Shown: piece by piece, positions 13,601 to 27,830 of the stretch
Layout: every line of letters starts with the position of its first letter
How positions within the stretch are numbered: position 1 is the first letter of the stretch
NCBI RefSeq assembly: GCF_018143015.1
Contig: NC_054757.1
Coordinates: 2,838,001-2,902,000, forward strand
Length of the DNA stretch: 64,000 bases
Reading direction: 5' to 3'
Origin: Lytechinus variegatus
Lineage: Eukaryota; Echinodermata; Echinoidea; Temnopleuroida; Toxopneustidae
The notes under the pieces: generated by a model
Seen by the model: only the letters and a program-made list of their open reading frames with translations
The model's database searches: none
Told to the model about the DNA's origin: nothing
Program-made: the position numbers and the translations under genes

Positions 13601-16600
13601 TGCATGTATATTGTAAGGATTTCATTTCGTGCTGTCATGATAAATATATTTCCACTGCCATTATTCTTGTTATTTAACTTGAGAATCCAAATACTAATTA
13701 TATTATTGTAATTATATAACTTCCCGTGTCTTTTCATTCTGATGGGAACATATTTTACATTAACTATCATTGTGTAACTGTATTCATTTTTTTGTATTTG
13801 GAGATATGACCTGAATTGTATTCAATGACATTTTGGATAAAATAAAAGAAGAAAACAGCAACTTACATTAATATTATTGGCAGCAACAAACAAGAATAAG
13901 TTGTATCTGAGTGTCCATGATGAACTCCAAATCGTTATGAACTGGGTCTTGTTAACGTTGAAAGTATAATAAATACCTCTTGCGTTTTGGTATATTCCAT
14001 TAAGTTATTTATTCATTTCTACATTATACGAATGTGTATGACCTGAAACTGATACGATGTGGTATTGGAACTAAAATGATTTACTGCATGTATTTTACGA
14101 TTTTACATTGTTTTTCTTTACCCCTATCTCTTCTCTACTCCCCAACTTCTCTCTTCCTTTACCCCTCGCACCCCTCCCCCTATCATACGTTCTCCTTCTC
14201 TCTCTCTCTCTTGCTCTTTTATCTTCATTTTTGTTTGTTTCTCTCTCATTGTTTCTTCTCTCATCCCATTTTGCTCTCTTCATTTCATTTCCCCCCCCCC
14301 CCCACCCTCTCTCTCTCTCTCTCTCTCTCTCTCGTAGCATGGGTGGAGACAAGACACTGGAGAAAGTACTTACGATTCCAAGTAAGTTCCGTTCGTATTT
14401 TGACAGTGACCAAGTTTCAATCTAAATATATTGATTGTATACATTGCACCACATCATCCCCTGTGAACGCTTTTGGTCATTAATTTGTGTGTCACCTGCG
14501 AAACAGAGTGAGACTATACAGTGCGTATCAAAAAAAAGTTTACACTTTGAAAAAGTCCTGGGAACTAAAATATATACAACATGTGGGTATTTTTTTCACA
14601 TACAATCTTGGGTTCGGGTCTCATCTATCCAATGAAAGTAAAAGTTTTGACAGAATGTTATACACTTGAGTGAGCACTGTCCATTTTTGTAAAGCTCGCA
14701 GAAATCTGTTTGCGCAGAAATGTTAGTTTTCACACTGTCAAGGGGAAAGGGCAAATTCAAACTTACATGCGAAACATTTCTCATACATTTCCCTTGCACT
14801 TTTAGTCAATGGAAATAAAATGGATACATTCAAGCATTTTGGAACAATTTTGCCACCCAAATTGAAATTTCAACACTTAGTAAGCACAACCTTTACCCTT
14901 TTTCTGCCAGCTGGATCTGAGGACATAACTGAATCTGAACAAAAGTTTATGTCAGACATCTCCAGCATTTTTTCACTAAGTTTTTATAATTTAAAGTGGG
15001 TTTACATTTCATTTTTCATTTAATACTTGTTTCTCCACACTTTTCCCAAGCTTGACAATGATTAACAAAATGAAAATCAAGCCTAAGCCGTTTCATGTAA
15101 ATCACAGCTCAGTGTAATGCAAATATCGTTACGATGGCATCGGTGTGTGGGGGAGTGGGGTGGGGCGCAATGCACTCTTCAAAGTGTTTTGGGCAAGGAA
15201 ACAAGTTAAAAAAGGTAAAAGATATCTTCAAATCAATTTTACTAGCTAAATTCCACGTGTTCTTCATGATTAAGGTCTACTTTTATTCGCATAACTATTT
15301 CAAAGTTCTGCGCAAATCATTTTTCACTAACTTTTCAAAAGTAAGTGGTGCTCACTCAAGCGGAAATATTTTTCGACAGTTATAACGTCATTTGCTTAAA
15401 TGGATCTGTACCAATGTTAAAATGTGGAAAAATCTTCAGGATATTACTAATGCATAATTTTACAGGATTTTTTCTAAGTGTAAACTTTTTTTTGATACGC
15501 ACTGTATAGGTGACGCTTTTCCGACGGCGGCGTCAACACCAAATCTTAACTGAATATTAGGTTTTGAAATGACAGCACAACTTATGGACCTAGTTCATGA
15601 AACTTGGATTTAAGGTTAATAAAGTATTACTTGAACATCCTGCCTGAGTTTCAAGTCACATGACCAAGGTCAAAGGTCATTTAAGGTCAACGAACTTTGG
15701 CCAAGTTGGGGGTAATTGTTGAATTGCCATCGTAACATTAAAAGTATATAGATCTGGTTCATGAAACTTGGACATTGATCATTAATCAAGTATCATTGAA
15801 CATCCTGTGCGAGTTTCACGTCACATAACCAAAGCCCAAAGGTCATTTAAGGTCATTGAACTTTAGCCAGTTTGGAGGTAATTATTAGATTGCTCTCATA
15901 AATTTCAAAGTTTATAGATATAGTTTAAATAATGTGGACATAGGGGTAATCAAGTATCACTGACAAGTCTTAGGTCTTATTGTCATTGAACGTAGTATTG
16001 TATCATTATATGAATGGTGTTTTTTGTGAATAACTATTTTATAAACATGCAGTTTTCAAAAGTCAGCACTGCTGCTATATTGAATCACGCGATGCAGGTG
16101 AGACTGCCAGAGGCGCTCCACTTGTTACTAGAAGTGTCATATTCATCATCTTATATAAAACAAGTTATTCCAATCATGCCAATTTCTTTTTCATTCCATT
16201 GGCGTATAGGCCTACACTATGCGGTGTTGAATTTGACTCGGAATGGCATCAGTTGGGAGTCAACTGTTCCTAGTCAAAATGACTCAAAACGATTCCTAAT
16301 TAATTTGACTAGGAATGATTTGGCACCTGTCGATTCAAAGTAACTCGGAAAAGGACAAATTTTTACTCGGAATCGAGCAGGCAGAAATAGGGACCGTGTG
16401 GAAGGGGACACATATACTGCGAATGCTACTTTCTGGGGGGGGGGTCATGCAAAGAAACAGAAAATATACCAGTTGGTAGTTACTCATGGACAATTTTGAT
16501 CAAATGACCTTTCATTTCTTTCATTATGATAGGCAGATTTCAAAGCAAGATATTACGTAAGCTTTCCTTACATAGCAGGATAAAGAAATTTAATAGACCA

Positions 16601-19600
16601 GGTGAATTGAATAGCACACCAATGAACACTTTATGAAGGTATAAGTTGGTGCGTTGCTATTTGAATGCATATCATAGCATGTTGCACAATGTACTTGGCA
16701 AACTGTGAAATACCAGTCATTCGTGGACGCATTGTTGTTTTTTGTGGATGTAAATGAAAACCACTATTCAAAAGAATATATGAATAATCAAGACATCAAA
16801 CTTGGTGCTTATCTCTCATTAGATTTTAAACCACCATGTCACTTTAGTACAAATGACCTTCCTCTGATCATGCGTAGAATCTTTTGATCATGCGCAGAAA
16901 GGAACTACGAACACCTCGATCTTCTGAACCTAACAATTTTCGACCTACATCTCTGACATCGTTCACACTACATTTTGAAATGTGGGAGACCTTCATCTTA
17001 AGCTTAGAGCTTGAAATTGATGAAGGCCTCAAAAGGAAAGGGGAAGGAAAATCAGACAAACAGTGCAATAAAAGAGACTTATCATTTACTGCACAAATTA
17101 ATAGGAATATTACCAAAAAGCCTAGATAGGGAAAGAAAACTTAAAATGAGGAAGTTATAATCATGTTGAAGACTGGGAAATCAGAGGTATGTGAGCGAAA
17201 TATCGAACTATTATGTATATCAGTTCGACCATAATCATCCGCGAGAGTTCGGCCTAGTCTTCAAACCAGAACCATATTCCGTTATGTTGGAAATCATCGA
17301 CAATAATAGACCAGTTCGTAGTTACTTCATGGACAATTTTGGTCAAATGACCTTTCATTTCTTTCATTATGATAGGCAGATTTCAAAGCAAGATATTACG
17401 TAAGCTTGCCTTACATAGCAGGATGAAGAAATTTGATAGACCAAGTGACTAGAATAGCACACCAATGAAACCTTTATGAAGGTATTTGTTGAATTCCTAC
17501 TTTGAATGCATATCATATATGTTGCACAATGTACTTGGCAGACAGTGAAATACCAATCGTTCGTGGACGCATGGTTGTTTTTGTGGATGTAAATGAATAC
17601 CACTATTCAAAAGAATATATGAATAATCAAGACATCAATGTTGGTGCTTATCTCATTCGATTTTAAACCACCGTGTCACTTTAGTACAAATTACCTTCCT
17701 CTGATCATGCGTAGAATATTTTGATCATGCGCAGAAAGGAACTACGAACACCTCGAGCTTCTGAACCTAACAATTTTCGACCTACATCTCTTACCTCGTT
17801 CGTGATGAAATGCTTTGAACGGCTCCAAAGATCCCACCCAACATAGATCCCTTACAAGTTGCCTATCAACCGTGTAAATCCGTTAATCATGCCGTGATTT
17901 TGCTAACGCACTTCCATGATAGCATGCACAGCATGTTAACAAACTGAGTTATGTTCGTACTACTTTCGTTGATTTCTCATCGGCTTTTAACACAATTCAA
18001 CCCCACCTCCTGATAAATAAGCTTATTGCTTTGAATGTTAAAACCCTCATTAATTCTTTGGCTTCATGATTTTCTGACAAGTAGAATTCAAAGAGTGAAA
18101 CTACAGAGTGTCTTCTCCAATTATGTAACTACTAAAACAGGGTCGGCCCGTGCAGGGTATAGCGTATTGTCAGCTCCATATTGTTCGTCATAATTATACA
18201 CAAATCACTGAATTTCATCGAATGAAAATGTCATTTTACAGAAAAAAGAAGATTTTGCAGAAAGCAATAACAGAATCATTCTGTAAATTCATAAAACAGG
18301 AATTTTTCTGCAATTTAACGTACAGGTCTGGCTAAAAAGGGAGAAAAGGGTGTTTTATTTTAAGGAAATTTGTAAGTTTCCATACACCAAATACCAATTT
18401 CCTGTAATTTTACATGATCTAATGTAAGATTACGCAATCTGGTAAGATTACAAGTGTTCTCGAGACTCTGCTGCAGGAACTTCTTTTATTTTAAGGATAA
18501 ACATGTAGAGTACGGCTATTGTGGGTAAGATTCGTGGTAACGATGAACGCAGATATCAAGAGGAGTTATCTGTGTTTGAGCAATATGGTGTCACGAAAGT
18601 TTCTTAGAATTGAACTGAATTGAACACAGCGAAAACGAAAGAGATGATTGTCGATTTTCGTGTAAACAAAGCTCATATAAACCCAATCAATCTAAAAGGA
18701 GAAGTTATAGAGACAGTCAACAGTTATAAGTACCTGGTTACTGTAATTGACCAAGAGCTATCAATGTCAGTCTCGATTACAGGGGCACATCAACGGATGT
18801 ACTTTCTAATAGAAAAATGAATTCATTCCATGTTGATAGGGTAATTCTGAAACTATTCTATAAACCCGTAATTGAAAGTGCCATGCTCTTCAGTTGTGTT
18901 GTTAGGTTCGGTGGGTGCAGGAAAGATGACCTCAAGAAATTGCAGAAAATAGCAAATTATGCTGGCAAGATGACTGGCAAAGTGACAAATCTGACAAATG
19001 AATGCAATAATGATCTTGAAACGTGTCTCACAGATAATAGAAAATTATAACACTCTATATACATACATGTTATACTCTCATGCGCTCAGGCAAACGGTAG
19101 GGGAAGGCGGGGTAAGTTGTGACACTTTTTGCATTTTGCAAGATAAAACTGATATGACTAATAATATTGTAGAAATACCTAGCCTTTAGATTTGATTCTT
19201 GGGATATATTTTTCACCTATATATTCAACTTTCTACCCCCACATTGAAAGTCGTTGTGACCTTTGAGAAAAAAAAATGTCAAATGGCTCAAATTGCCCCA
19301 GTATTATCTATGTAAATAATGTATGTATATTTTGTAATGCCACAAGGTGAATTTCCATTGAGGACAATAAATTGGTGACTCTGAATCATACTGTTTCAAG
19401 GGGGTTTATTTTGTGCTTTTCCCGCGGCCGAGATATTACTTTACAATCATGTTTACCCAAAGGTGCAGAGGTGCTTCTATCCATTCTTAAATTTTCTAAC
19501 AACGATTGTTCTCTTTTACACAGATATATTTCGAAAATACAATTCTCACCTGTATGGATATTCAACTGGTATCTCTGTACTCGAAACCCAACCTAAAAAT

Positions 19601-22600
19601 AAAAGACTCAATCTGGCTATAAGTGGATCCGTTGCAGAGTGAGTTTAATAATCTGTCAGCTATTCGTCGATAATGCAATATCAGAATTTATGTTCTTTAC
19701 GGGGATAAAAAATCCCTTTTTCTTTGTTCGACATTTCTTCAATCGTAAAACTTATTTGTGGTTACCACATTGAAATATACGATCCATGACGCATTGCGTG
19801 AAAGCAATAAAATGAAAGAAATTATTCAAAATTTGTTCATAACTCTGTTATTATTCATTCACTCTTCCACAATCTATGATTGCTTTGTTTGATTTTTCTC
19901 TTTTATCTTTTATATGAATTCAACTTGTTTCAAGGGTTAAATTCTCCTTTAAAGTACACTGGTCAGCATGAAAGGCGTATGTAGATGTGTGCGGGAAGAG
20001 AGAGAGAGGGGGGGGGGGGGAGGTTGATATATTCATTCATTCCTTCATTTCATTTCACTTTTCATTTCTGTAGGGAAATGCCCGAACAGGTTCGTCAGCT
20101 GATTCGGAAAATGAAAAACGATCCAATCGTTGATTTTGAAAATGACTGGAAATTTATCACGATATTGATTGGAGGGAACGATCTGTGTAGCGGATGTTTG
20201 TATTCAGAAAGCACGCCAGAAGATTATATTAGGTTTTTAGATGAGACTATTCAAATACTACATGACAATGTAAGTATGATAGTTATTATGTAACATAGAT
20301 CATAATGAATTCATATTTTGTCCTTACATTGGAAATTTAAGGATTGTATGTGCATGTAGGCTTGGCCTGTATACAATTTGTAAAGATAATTTTCAAATAT
20401 GAAAGTATAAACGCTTATTTTGTTTCATTTTCTGTTATAAAAAATATGAAATGTTCAAATATGAATATAACATGAAACTCATTCTGAGTTATTTGCGTAA
20501 ATTTCGTATATTTTTGTTATTTAATTGTTTCTTTTTATGATGACTCCTGTTAGCGATCATGGTTTATATTTTTATTTGTTTACATAAAATTTTATTTCTC
20601 GTTTGTTATTTTGTGGAGCCCACAATATACAAACTTAAATTTGCTTTTTAGTGGGATCCTCCATTTTCACAAATCACAAATCCTTTACACATGATTATTT
20701 TGTATGTAACTTTCTTATAACATGTCTTTTTCAAGTTGATTTAATGACCTAGGTATATTCTTTAATATGATTTTGACTTGTTATGATTATATTTATTTGA
20801 TTTATATTTTGTTGAAAATGAAATGAAAATATTTATATATGTTTCAGCTAAAAGATACTCAACATACAAACGTATATTTCTGTTCAAAAAAAAAGAGAAA
20901 CAAAGCCATGACCAAAACCGACGGAAAGTGGATGATCCTAATTCTTGCTTTTTCTTTCTTTTGATGTCCCCACCCCCCTAATTTGATTATCTGAAGTGTC
21001 CGCGAACCTTTGTGAATGTGATTGCAATGTTCACTGCTAATCAAGCCGTCAAACTACGCGGACCTTTGATCTGTGACATTATGGTCAGGTGAGTATCCCA
21101 TCCTTTCAATTCATTCTATATGTAGATGATTAAGGCTATCTTTACAGTATACTCCTATGTCTAGGTATCTGACTATATAATTTTTCTTTTTGTTTGAAAT
21201 AACTTCTTTTGAATTATAATTGTTAAGTTAACTAACGCCTATAGAATCAACACGATATTAAGTATAAATGATATCTATTATTTCATATTCATGTTAAGTT
21301 TGTAACCTGTAAGAGTACCAAAGTGCAGTATACTAGTAGTATATACATGTATATATCTATATAGTTAATAAATTCATTATTCATAAAATTCATCGTAATA
21401 CTATTGTTACCTGTTTTCTGTAAGAAATCAAACTTTGATGAAAAGACAACACAATTCTCCAGATGAAATATGTAAAAAAAAGTGGATGTAATTAACGCGA
21501 ATACAAATTTGTTCTATTCTATTGGCATTTTTCTGTCTCGAGAGACAATAGAGTTTGCGCTGGAAGTTTCTTTTAGTTCCTAATTCATAAAGTGCAGCTC
21601 CTGCGATGACTAGATAGTCCAATCCTTGAGAGGCAGGTCTTGTTGCAATTGCTGCATACAAATGTCATTTGTGGCTGAGCTGTTGGAGCCATGGCTATCT
21701 GTCGTCTTAGTTGTCTTTTCTCCTCCCGTTGTTCTACTCTTCTCTGTTCGCTCCTTTGGATGCCCATCTTCAAAGCATGTCTCCATTTGGGGCGATCTGA
21801 AGCTAGGGCTTCCCAGTTTGCAGTGTTGATTTCACTGGTCTTCATATCCCTCTTGCACACATCCTTGAAGCAGAGGACAGGTCTTCCAACAGCCCTGGTC
21901 ACGGTCGCTAGCTCTCCGTACAATATGTCTTTTGGTATACGGCCGTCGTCCATTCTAGTGACATGCCTAAGCCATCTCAGTCGTCTTCGTGTTAGATAAG
22001 CATAGATGGTTGTCATTCCTCCCTTCTTGAGGACATCCTTGTTTGGGATGTGGTCCTGCCATTTGATGTTCAGGATTCGCCTCAGACAGCGGAGATGGAA
22101 AACGTTCAGACGACGCTCCTGGCGTGCATACAAGGTCCATGACTCACTGCCATACAGGAGAGTGCTGAGCACACAGGCCTGATCTTCATTTTTGTGTTGA
22201 TGGTTAGTGAAGTGTTCTCCCAGGCCCGCTTTGAGAGTCTAGACATAATAGCTGCTGCTTTGCCAATGCGTACGTTGAGCTCGGGATCAAGGGAGAGTTT
22301 GCTGGAAATCATGGAGCCGAGGTAGGTGAAGTTTTCAACCACTTGAAGGGTGTAGTTACCAATGGAGATATCTGGAACACTCCGTACATCCTGGTCCATG
22401 ATGCTTGTTTTCTTGAGGCTGATGGTGAGGCCTAAGTCTTCACAAGCTTCTGAAAAGCAGTCAATCAGTCTCTGAAGGCATTCCTCGGATTGGGATGATA
22501 GAGCAACATCATCAGCAAACAGCTTGTCTCTAATCAGGATTTTCCTCACTTTCGTCTTAACCCGAAGTCGTGCAAGATTGAGTAGTTTTCCATCGCTTCT

Positions 22601-25600
22601 TGTGTGTAGGTACACACTGTCCTTAGATGATCTGAACGCTTGTGAAAGCAGCACAGAAAAGAAGATCCCAAAGCGTAGGGGCAAGCACACATCCCTGCTT
22701 GACTCCATTCTTGATTGGGAATGGGGCAGAAGTAGAGCCGTCATGCTGGATGGTACCCTGCATATCATCATGGAATGATACAATCAGTTGAAGGAGTGTG
22801 GGAGGGCATCCTATCTTCTGAAGCAAATTGAAGAGAACCTTTCTGCTGACTAGGTCAAAGGCCTTGGTAAAGTCGATGAACGCAATATACAATGGCTGTC
22901 TCTGCTCACGGCTTTTCTCCTGCAATTGGCGAATGGAGAATATCATGTCAATGGTTGATCTTCCAGCCCGAAGTCCACACTGTGATTCTGGGTACACACG
23001 GCCTGCAAGCAAATGCAGTCTGTTCAGGATCACTCGGGCAAATGCTTAGGAGGGAGATTCCGCGATAGTTGTTACAATCACTGCGATCCCCTTTGTTCTT
23101 GTACAAAGTAATGATGTTGGCATCGCGCATATCATGTGGAATTGTTCCCTCTCTCCAGCATTGACAGAGCAGTTCATGGAGATGGCGTAGAAGATCAGTG
23201 TCCTTTCCGGCTTTGATTAGGTTTGGGGGTATACCGTCTTTTCCTGGAGCCTTGCCGGAGGTCAGGGAGTTCACGGCTTTTGTAAGCTCTTCTAAGGAGG
23301 GTACAGTATCAAGATCTTCCATGACAGGTAAGCTTCGATGCTCTCAATTGTAGCTTCGTTGCATGATCATCACCTCACGCGAGTAAAGCTCTTCATTAAT
23401 GCTCAATATCTCTCCATTTGAAGCTTCTTGTCTGTAATGACCTCCCCAGTAGTTGATTTGAGTTGGGATATCTGTTTGATGGTTGGCCCAAAGATCTTCT
23501 TTATGCCTGCGTATACATACCACCGATGTTGCCGTTATCTGCAGCAAGCTGGATGCTCTGACATAGGCCTAACCAGTAATCATTGACACAGCGTCTAGCA
23601 ACCCGTTTGACATCCGTCCTCGCCTTTCTGAGGGCTGTGAGCGTCTTCACAGATGGATCACTCTTGTAGTTAGCGAGTGCTGCTCGTTTTGCTTCAATGA
23701 CAGGCTCCAACTCTGTGATTCCAGCTATGAACCAGTCTGGGTTCTGCTTTTCTCTCTTCATGCTCTTGCCGAATACTTCCATGGCTGAGTGATTAATTGC
23801 ATCGCGAATGTGATTCCATCTTTCTTCAGCAGTAGCAGAAGGACAGTCCTGGAGGGCCTGTTCGATGGAGTCGGCGAAGAGATCCTGCAGGTCACGACGT
23901 GGGCGAGCTTTCTGCTTTGAGCGATGTATGCGCTTGGGCTGAAGGCGCACCCTGCTGGCAACAAGTGAATGGTCTGTGTCACAATCCGCACTGTGGTAAC
24001 TTCGGGTAACTTGGACACTGTTCAAGGATGAGTTTCGTGTGATGACAAGGTCTAGCTGGTGCCAGTGATGAGATCTTGGATGATTCCAGGATGCCTTGTG
24101 GCATGGTTTTGTGGAAAAAAACGTGTTGGTGATGCAGAGGTTGTGGTAAGAGCAGACTTTCAACAACCTTTGACCATTTTCATTCAGTTTACCAATGCCG
24201 AAGTGTCCGATGCATTTGGGCCAGGAGTCATGATCTGCTCCCACCCGTGCATTGAAGTTTCCTAGTAGGAATAGGTGCTCGTTGGCAGGGACGTTAGCAA
24301 TGACAGAGTCCAGATGCTCATAGAACTGGTCCTTTGTCTCTACAGAGCTGCAGAGCGTTGGGGCATAGCAGCTTAGGAGGCAGTTGATAGGCAAAGTGAA
24401 AGGATGCGTTCTGTGCCTCTATTTGGTGGTTCAATCGAGGAGAGTAAGGAGTTCCTCACTGCGAATCCAATGCCATGCTGTCGCCGTTCCTGTGGCTCTC
24501 TCCCCTGCCAAAATATGGTGTAGTCCTCTTCTCTGATACTCCCCTCTGAGGGGAGTCTTGTCTCTTGTAGTGCCGCAATGTCAATGTTGAGCCTCTTTAG
24601 CTCACGGTCGATGATCGCTGTCTTGCGGGTGTCATCAACATCTTGAGGATTGTCTGAGATGCCAGGACACATAGTCCTGACGTTCCAGCTTGCCAAACGC
24701 AAGGCTGGGGTTTTCTTTATATTTCGTTTATTGCTTGGTGCAGTAGTTTCAGTCCGCTTGTCGAGTCAATTCTCTAAGCTCCAAGCACCCGATGGAGCAG
24801 GCGGCCTGTGGCGGGTCAGCACCTAACTAACTGAGGGCTGCCCAGCTTGAGGTGGGCGGTAGCTGACCAGTGGAACACGAAGATCCCTCCCACCGACGGA
24901 AGCAACCCGTAGCGCCTGAATTCTACGCCAATCGGAAAATGCTTACTCGTGACTGCTGCTTCCCGTGTTGTTTCTGCCACTTTTGACGGTGGCACTGAAG
25001 TGTCCTCTCCAGAGCGCAAGCCTGGGCTCTTTCTATGGAGATCCTGGGTAGCCCAATCGTCAGAATCCCCCTCTCGACCTCACTGATGTAGTCCAAAGGA
25101 GAGCAGAACAATACATTTGGCACCAGTTTGGCTGCAGGAGCTGCCGGAAGAGTGTCGAGACGAACACCAGACCGCCTGCGGGGCTCCACTCCGGTTTTCA
25201 ATGAGGTTAACTCCCTAGCTATTTCCCATAGCTGGATGTCCGTCACCCTGGACAGGGGCCCATATCGGGTACTGTCAGCCGGAGTCAGCTGAGCCCGGGA
25301 TTCGTGTAAGGCAGGGTCGTCACGCCCTGAAGCAGTGAACTAGCTAGGTCACTACCCACAGAACAAATTCGCGAACTTGGGAAGAGGTTAAACATCATTG
25401 TAGATCTTAATTTCTATGGGATGTTGCACTGGCGGATCGGGGGGGGGGGCACAGCCGGCCCGTGCATCACCCCCCCCCCTTTGGAAAATCCTGGAACTGT
25501 TGGTGGGCTAGTTTGTGCGAAATGGTGGGAATAATGGTCCTATGGATTGTTTTATATTGTCACTTCGTTGCATGTTTCATAATTTTGTCATAAAATAGCT

Positions 25601-27799
25601 TATATATTCAAAACAACCAACAAAGATTATCTTTTTTGAGCATTGTTTAGAGCCTGCAAAATAAATTCATACTCTTTCACCGCACTCGGTCTGATATTGC
25701 TTCAATAACGTTAGCGCGTATAGGAGTCTCGTATAGCGGAAATCTATATCAACTATTATTTTGCTATCAAAACCAGTGATGATTATTAATCACCCATATA
25801 AAATCACTACAAATTCTTTCGCCTTCACTGATTTTTACCTTATAATGGTAAAAAGATAAAGTTTAGTTCTAAAATCTTTCCTCTGTAATATTGAAAATGT
25901 CCGCGTTTTCTCCGGACAGACAACGCGATCTAAAATACAAAAACTTGGTAGATCTTGCCTTTTGAGTTACTTTTCTTTTTTTACAAATTTGATAAAATGG
26001 TAATTTCATTAATTTAGTTGTACTTTGATGGATGTGTAGAATAAATTACCATACCTTGAAGAACACAGCACAGTCTCCTAATACTCCTTTCGAATCCGTT
26101 TTTTTTTTACGTCGGGCGAAATTTCGTTGCTAACGCGAAGATCGTTGAGCCATTCTCTTTACGATATAAAGACAGGATCAGGAGTAGAGCAAATTTGTTC
26201 ATTGCAAGGAAAATTCATAAAGAATGAAACTTATGCATTTTTTACGTTACTAATGTAAATACAAACTATACGCGCGAATTCATTTTTACGTTTGCAACTC
26301 TGTATACTTGGCCCGGGGATCGGAGATGATTGGTCAAAAGTTTTATTTGTGCGCACTGTTGTTGGTTACTTATTATTACGTAATGCAATGAGTTTTTACC
26401 CATGTGTCCCTTTGTTTCTTTTCCATTCTCCCCTCCCATTCTCTCTCCCCTTTCTCCCCCCCCCCCCCTCTCTCAACTCTTCCACATTTCCAGTTATCGT
26501 GTTCAATTTCTTCATTTGTTTGTTTGTTCTTATTTAATTTCGACGCATTAGCAAGTATTTTCACTAATGTTTTTAATAATTATCTTTTGCAATGTTACTT
26601 TGTTTTTGTTTTATTTTCCTTTAGTTATTACTGCCCGTGTATTCTAGGAGGATCGATTCCAGAAAATTTGGTTTATCTCAAATCAAGGGAATTTCAGGTG
26701 ATATAAATATTATTGATTAGTATTAATGGTAGTTAAACAAATATGAATATATTTGTGGTGACCCTGAAGGGACATCGCAAATAGACCAAATCACGAATAT
26801 TCACGACGAAATTGGCGACGTCGTGAATTACGTCGTGAATAAATTATTGGCGACATCGTGAATTTCGTTGCTAATTTCGTGATTTGGTCTATTTGCGATG
26901 TCCCTTCAGGGCCGTTGATGGATTGATGGATGGATGAATGAATGAATGAAATTGATTCATAGATGAATGGATGGACGGATGGGTATATTGTGCATGCATG
27001 AATAAATGAATATAATTATTGGATATCTAAGAAATAAACCAAATATTTGAAAACAATATTTGATTATATTATGTTGAACGTTTTCAAAGCCAGTAAATTT
27101 ATATTTGTGCTATGATTTATACTTACTATGCTTATTTTATCAGTACTACCTAGTAATGCAAAATACAATTTCCCTGGCTTTAGCAGAGCAGCTTTAACGT
27201 GCACTGCGTTTCAATCTTGCCAGGCACCTGGGTCCCGTAACACAAAGGTTAGCGATTGATCGTAAGCTTGATTTTTAAGATTGATTGTACATTGTAGTCA
27301 ATGGAATCAATCGTAGAAATATGTTCTACGAATCATTGCTAAGCTTTGTGTTATACGGGTCCCTGGGCACCGACATTGGGCATTGTAGATCAAATTCTTG
27401 CTGAACGGAATTACCCCCCAGTTTGGATTCGAACCCATGGCGCTCTGTGAAGAAAACTAATTTAGTTACTATTCTCTGACAGTTATGAATGCAATGAATA
27501 CTAAATGAGTTGATATATATTGAACCTCTACTCTTTTTCATTTCAACCATGCTCATTTCCATTCAAAAATATACATAAAGAACAATGGAAATGTCAAGCG
27601 GATAAAACAATGTGAAATATAAAATGAAAGTATGCATAACGTACAAATAAAAGATTAAGAAATATAATCAAACCAACAATGGGTATATGATTAAACATTA
27701 ATAATCTTAGAGATTATCATGATTATAGTGTCATATTTGGCCTATGAATATAGGGGGAGTGGCAAATTGTGAAATTACAAGGCCGCGGAAACGGGGACA

Positions 27800-27830
<31 letters not shown>

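Larger units (their letters stand above)
14488..16132. repeat. Dispersed R1 element, split by a TA-target DNA transposon
   Basis: Left part 14488-14518 (GTGTCACCTGCGAAACAGAG) and right part 15505-16132 (ending GCCAGAGGCGCTCCACTTG) are homologous to the segment found three times in the 1-4880 array. The right part has about three diverged subunits of roughly 150 bp with CCAAGGTCAAAGGTCATTTA. A stretch at 16057-16092 with an AG before and GTGAG after looks exon-like but is shared with the satellite, so it is part of the repeat. Confidence 0.75.

Noticed and set aside
14034-14483. Open frames of 85-149 codons around 14.1-14.4 kb
   Set aside because: They cover a C/T-rich low-complexity stretch that serves as the pyrimidine tract of lipase exon 6.
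16057-16092. Exon-like piece with AG before and GTGAG after in lipase intron 6
   Set aside because: The same sequence is in the satellite copies as part of R1, and the lipase phases need exon 7 at 19524 instead.
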